NCBI GenBank assembly: GCA_024710535.1
Contig: JANJUO010000027.1
Span: 1-8,425 of the forward strand
DNA: 8,425 nucleotides
From: a bacterium
GTDB lineage: Bacteria; Bacteroidota; Ignavibacteria; Kapaibacteriales; UBA2268
Direction of reading: 5' to 3'
Shown here: positions 6,070-8,425 of the stretch, one piece after another
Layout of the letters: the number at the start of each line of letters is the position of its first letter
Position numbering within the stretch: position 1 is the stretch's first letter
Translations under genes and position numbers: made by a program
The notes under the pieces: generated by a model
Told to the model about the DNA's origin: nothing
Database searches by the model: none
The model's input: only the letters and a program-made list of their open reading frames with translations

Positions 6070-6693
6070 ATGTGCGGAAGATTTGCATTAACTGCAACCA
6101 CTAAGGATATAGAGAAATTATTACCCGGATTTAATGCTGATAATCCTTTCAAATCCAGACATAATATTGCTCCAACTCAGGAAATAGTTACGGCATTGAG
6201 TAGCGAGCCAAACAGATTAAGAGAAGTAAAATGGGGATTGATTCCAAATTGGTCAAAAGATATTAAAATTGCCAGCAAAATGATCAACGCAAGAGCCGAA
6301 ACTCTAACAGAAAAACCATCATTTCGCCAATTGGTGAATAGAAAGCGATGCCTGATATTCACAGATGGCTTTTATGAATGGCAAACTATTCCCGAATCAA
6401 AGAAAAAAATTCCACATATTATTTATTTCAAAGATGGAATGCCTTTTACATTTGCAGGACTTTGGGACGAATGGAAAGATATTCAAACCGGTACAATATT
6501 GACCACAGCAACAATAATCACCACTTCAGCAAACGAATTTATGAGTCAAATTCATAATAGAATGCCTGTAATTATCGATGAACAATTCAGAAAAGATTGG
6601 CTCGATGTAAACATAAAATTCACAGATCTGGCAGAACTTACATTCAGCCGTGAATTTGATACTATGATAATGGAACCGATAGAAAAAATTTGA
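6070..6693 (+). CDS. yedK: SRAP-family protein (YedK/HMCES type), abasic-site DNA-protein crosslinking
   Basis: A 207-residue SOS response-associated peptidase (SRAP) protein. Members of this family crosslink through Cys2 to abasic sites in single-stranded DNA, forming a thiazolidine that shields the lesion during replication. The start MCGRF fixes the ATG, since Cys2 is exposed after removal of Met1. Other active-site residues are in place: Asn73 and Glu77 in the MINARAET block, Glu103 in DGFYEW, and His162 in IHNRMPVII. WGLIPNW (55-61) and FTFAGLWDEW (126-135) are also family blocks. Length is close to E. coli YedK (about 220). It is the second gene of a unit with the PAS protein, and its TGA abuts the stop of the opposing TPR-glycosyltransferase gene. 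No LexA-like palindrome is obvious upstream of the unit, so SOS control is not shown. Confidence 0.93.
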   Translation: MCGRFALTATTKDIEKLLPGFNADNPFKSRHNIAPTQEIVTALSSEPNRLREVKWGLIPNWSKDIKIASKMINARAETLTEKPSFRQLVNRKRCLIFTDGFYEWQTIPESKKKIPHIIYFKDGMPFTFAGLWDEWKDIQTGTILTTATIITTSANEFMSQIHNRMPVIIDEQFRKDWLDVNIKFTDLAELTFSREFDTMIMEPIEKI

Positions 6694-7989
6694 TTATCTC
6701 TCCCCTAACATTTTTTTTGCATTATTCAAACCGGTTTCAATATAATGCTTTATAGATTCATAATCAAAGCCAACTATGTTTGATGAATTAGGATTATCAA
6801 GAATTTTCTCGAAAATCATTTTTGCTTCTAAAGCATTCCCCATTATTAGATGAGCTTGAGCTTTAAGATGCATTGCAGGAATATAGTGCGGCATAACTTC
6901 GAGTGCGGAATCAGCCCAACGTATTGTTTCACGATAATTCTTTTCTTTTGAGGCAATATCCGCCAGTTGAAGAGCTGTATTACAAATCAGAAAAGTAGAT
7001 AAATTTCCACACTTAATCGAGTTTATCAATGAATTTTTCGCTTGATCGTAAATTTTCATTTGCGCCAAAGTATTTCCTAATTGATACCAAGCATATCCGT
7101 TTGTAGGTTCGGAATTAACGTGATTTAGCAAAATATTTAGATTGCGTCTGACTTTTGTTTCCATCTCGGAACGTGGAATAGCATATCCATTATGGATAAT
7201 TTTAATGTCCGAAGAAAGTATTTGATAGCCATTTTCAATTATAGAAGGTGTAATTTGCTCGTGAATTTTACCGAAAAATTTTATTTTGGGAAATCCCAAA
7301 TTCCTAAATATACGCGAGTATTTACCAACATAATCTTCCAAAATATCATTATCGTTATAATGCTTGCTCCAAACATCACAAATAAATCCACCATGTTTTT
7401 CTGATGCATTTTTAAGAAAATCTCTCAAATTGATTGCAGATTCTTTGCTAAGAATTTCATCGGCATCCAAATAAAGTATCCATTCTCCAGTGCAATACTG
7501 AAGTGCTTGATTTCTTGCCGCCGCATAATCATCAACCCAGACAAAACTTGTTAAAATAGCATTGTAACTCTTTGCAATTTCGATAGTTGAATCGGTTGAT
7601 CCTGTATCACATATCACAATTTCATCAACAATATCTTTTACGCTATCCAAACATTTATGAAGATTTTCTTCTTCATTTTTAACAATCATACAGAGAGTTA
7701 GCAGTTTATTATTTGCAATTCTGCCTGTTTTTTTTGAAGATTCCACCAATTGTTTAACTTGCATATAAAATTCTTGAACTTGATTATTATCGGGAATCAA
7801 ATCAATTGCATTTTTCAGATAATCCAATGCAGTATCATAATCAAGCATAAAAAAATACGCTTGTGCCATTCCAATAATTGAATTAATATCATAAGGATTT
7901 AATTCTAAAGCTTTTCCAAACGAACTAATTGCCGAGTTTAAGTCATCATTTTTAAGATGTTGAGCACCTTCTTCATAATAATTTTGCAT
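6694..7989 (-). CDS. TPR - family 2 glycosyltransferase - TPR protein
   Basis: A 431-residue cytosolic protein with three parts. Two tetratricopeptide repeats occupy about residues 1-70, including EEGAQHLKNDDLNSAISSFG and IIGMAQAYFFMLDYDTALDY. A GT-A fold family 2 glycosyltransferase domain covers about 95-285, and helical TPR-like repeats about 295-425. The enzyme motifs are LTLCMIVKNEE (98-107), the nucleotide-binding strand EIVICDTGSTDST (123-135), AAARNQAL (156-163), the metal-binding DADE (175-178) and KIHEQI (241-246). It would transfer a sugar from a nucleotide donor to an acceptor held by the TPRs, plausibly a protein or cell-surface polymer; donor and acceptor cannot be read from sequence. 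No signal peptide or membrane helix is visible. ATG 7989 has no Shine-Dalgarno match. Its stop directly abuts that of the SRAP gene, with no room for a terminator between them. Confidence 0.9.
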   Translation of the reverse strand: MQNYYEEGAQHLKNDDLNSAISSFGKALELNPYDINSIIGMAQAYFFMLDYDTALDYLKNAIDLIPDNNQVQEFYMQVKQLVESSKKTGRIANNKLLTLCMIVKNEEENLHKCLDSVKDIVDEIVICDTGSTDSTIEIAKSYNAILTSFVWVDDYAAARNQALQYCTGEWILYLDADEILSKESAINLRDFLKNASEKHGGFICDVWSKHYNDNDILEDYVGKYSRIFRNLGFPKIKFFGKIHEQITPSIIENGYQILSSDIKIIHNGYAIPRSEMETKVRRNLNILLNHVNSEPTNGYAWYQLGNTLAQMKIYDQAKNSLINSIKCGNLSTFLICNTALQLADIASKEKNYRETIRWADSALEVMPHYIPAMHLKAQAHLIMGNALEAKMIFEKILDNPNSSNIVGFDYESIKHYIETGLNNAKKMLGER

Positions 7990-8050
7990 ATAATTTAATT
8001 AATTTTCTTCAAAAAACATGTATTCATCATACACCCAAGCAATTCAATAT

Positions 8051-8058
8051 CAAAATTA
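8051..8058 (-). promoter_or_regulatory. Possible -7 element for the TPR-glycosyltransferase gene
   Basis: On the minus strand these bases read TAATTTTG, an exact TAnnTTTG match, about 62 bp before ATG 7989. No TTTG is found 17-20 bp further upstream, so only half of the promoter is supported. Confidence 0.3.
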
Positions 8059-8119
8059 ATGCCATATCTTAATTATGTTATTTTGAATCAATTTTTTCGC
8101 ATAATAAATATCAGAAATG

Positions 8120-8161
8120 CAAATAATTTTCAATTATTGTTCAATATTAAAAAATTATTTG
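8120..8161. repeat. 11-bp perfect inverted repeat with 20-bp loop
   Basis: CAAATAATTTT at 8120-8130 is matched exactly by its reverse complement AAAATTATTTG at 8151-8161, with a 20-base loop. The stem is very AT-rich and no T-run follows directly, so a binding site or weak cruciform is more plausible than a terminator. It lies midway between two divergent genes. Confidence 0.45.
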
Positions 8162-8193
8162 TGAATTATTTATCATAATGTCGCTATTTTCTT

Positions 8194-8208
8194 TTGTTAT
8201 ATTAACAA
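8194..8208. promoter_or_regulatory. Operator-like dyad upstream of the right-edge gene
   Basis: TTGTTATATTAACAA has 6-bp perfect inverted arms (TTGTTA and TAACAA) around a 3-base centre, the size of a typical helix-turn-helix dimer site. It lies 110 bp before the right-edge start codon. No regulator gene is adjacent, and the role is inferred from shape only. Confidence 0.3.
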
Positions 8209-8318
8209 TAAGTGCTAATTTTCGTTTTTAGTTGGTACAATTTTCGAAAAAGTTATTTCTAAAATTAATCTAACATTAAAATTAAAATTATATTATTTAA
8301 ATATCAGGTATATATAAA

Positions 8319-8425
8319 ATGCAAATTTCAGGTTTAAGGTACGGTCAGCAACTTCTGGATTTGGTGGAATTTCCGCACTCCAAAGTTTTGCTTGGAAGTG
8401 CCACAAATGAAGATATTGAGCAATT
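8319..8425 (+). CDS. Unrecognised protein, 3'-truncated by the window edge
   Basis: An open frame of 35 codons starts at ATG 8319 and runs off the right edge. It begins MQISGLRYGQQLLDLVEF and continues PHSKVLLGSATNEDIEQ. Codon use and amino-acid content look like an ordinary soluble protein, and there is no signal peptide or membrane helix in the visible part. G+C rises clearly at the ATG relative to the AT-rich spacer, which supports real coding. A weak AGG lies about ten bases before the ATG. I do not recognise the family and assign no function. It is divergent from the TPR-glycosyltransferase gene. Confidence 0.6.
   Translation, partial: MQISGLRYGQQLLDLVEFPHSKVLLGSATNEDIEQ

Larger units (their letters stand above)
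7990..8318. other. AT-rich divergent intergenic region with inverted repeats
   Basis: This spacer separates two divergently transcribed genes and holds no supportable gene. It contains an 11-bp inverted repeat (8120-8161), AATTATT copies starting at 8132, 8153 and 8164, a 15-bp operator-like dyad (8194-8208) and the palindrome TTTTCGAAAA (8241-8250). A promoter-like -7 box for the minus-strand gene lies at 8051-8058. No clear promoter for the rightward gene was recognised. Confidence 0.5.

Noticed and set aside
6925..6934. TGTTTCACGA, a 10-base match to array 2 units, inside the glycosyltransferase gene
   Set aside because: A single isolated copy encoding part of an ordinary TPR-like segment (YRETI); no neighbouring unit at 21 bp.

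Overview
The window is AT-rich bacterial DNA (about one third G+C by eye). It carries seven complete protein genes, two partial genes at the edges and one long repeat locus. Two upstream regions fit the Bacteroidota-type promoter (TTTG, 17-20 bp, TAnnTTTG), most starts lack a strong Shine-Dalgarno sequence, and the proteins resemble those of the Bacteroidota/Ignavibacteriota/Kapabacteria lineages. An FCB-group bacterium is therefore the likely host; this is inference, since no rRNA or other marker is present.

Layout. Positions 1-1188 hold the 3' end of a DUF486 small membrane protein followed, two bases later, by a 10-TM EamA transporter; both belong to the drug/metabolite transporter (DMT) superfamily. 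Positions 1322-3070 encode an ABC exporter half-transporter whose catalytic glutamate is replaced by aspartate, as in the degenerate subunit of heterodimeric exporters. Positions 3203-4348 encode RecF, the recombination mediator. The gap 4349-5171, between convergent recF and yjbQ, is dominated by two arrays of 21-bp tandem repeats that share a 13-bp core in opposite orientation. An intrinsic terminator serving yjbQ follows. yjbQ (5172-5588, minus) is divergent from a two-gene unit, a stand-alone PAS protein and an SRAP/YedK AP-site DNA-protein crosslinking protein (5729-6693). That unit meets a minus-strand TPR-glycosyltransferase-TPR protein (6694-7989) with no base between the two stop codons. 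A 329-bp AT-rich divergent spacer with inverted repeats precedes an unrecognised gene that runs off the right edge.

How the parts fit. Most genes are housekeeping or general accessory functions: DNA repair (recF, SRAP), export (DMT, ABC) and glycosylation. No phage, transposon, CRISPR, tRNA or rRNA was seen. The outstanding feature is the facing pair of repeat arrays. Each has ten full units plus a partial one, with a period of exactly two helical turns. A transcript through both could fold into one long, regularly interrupted hairpin, and the double-stranded DNA would present about 20 evenly phased copies of one motif. Its function is unknown to me.
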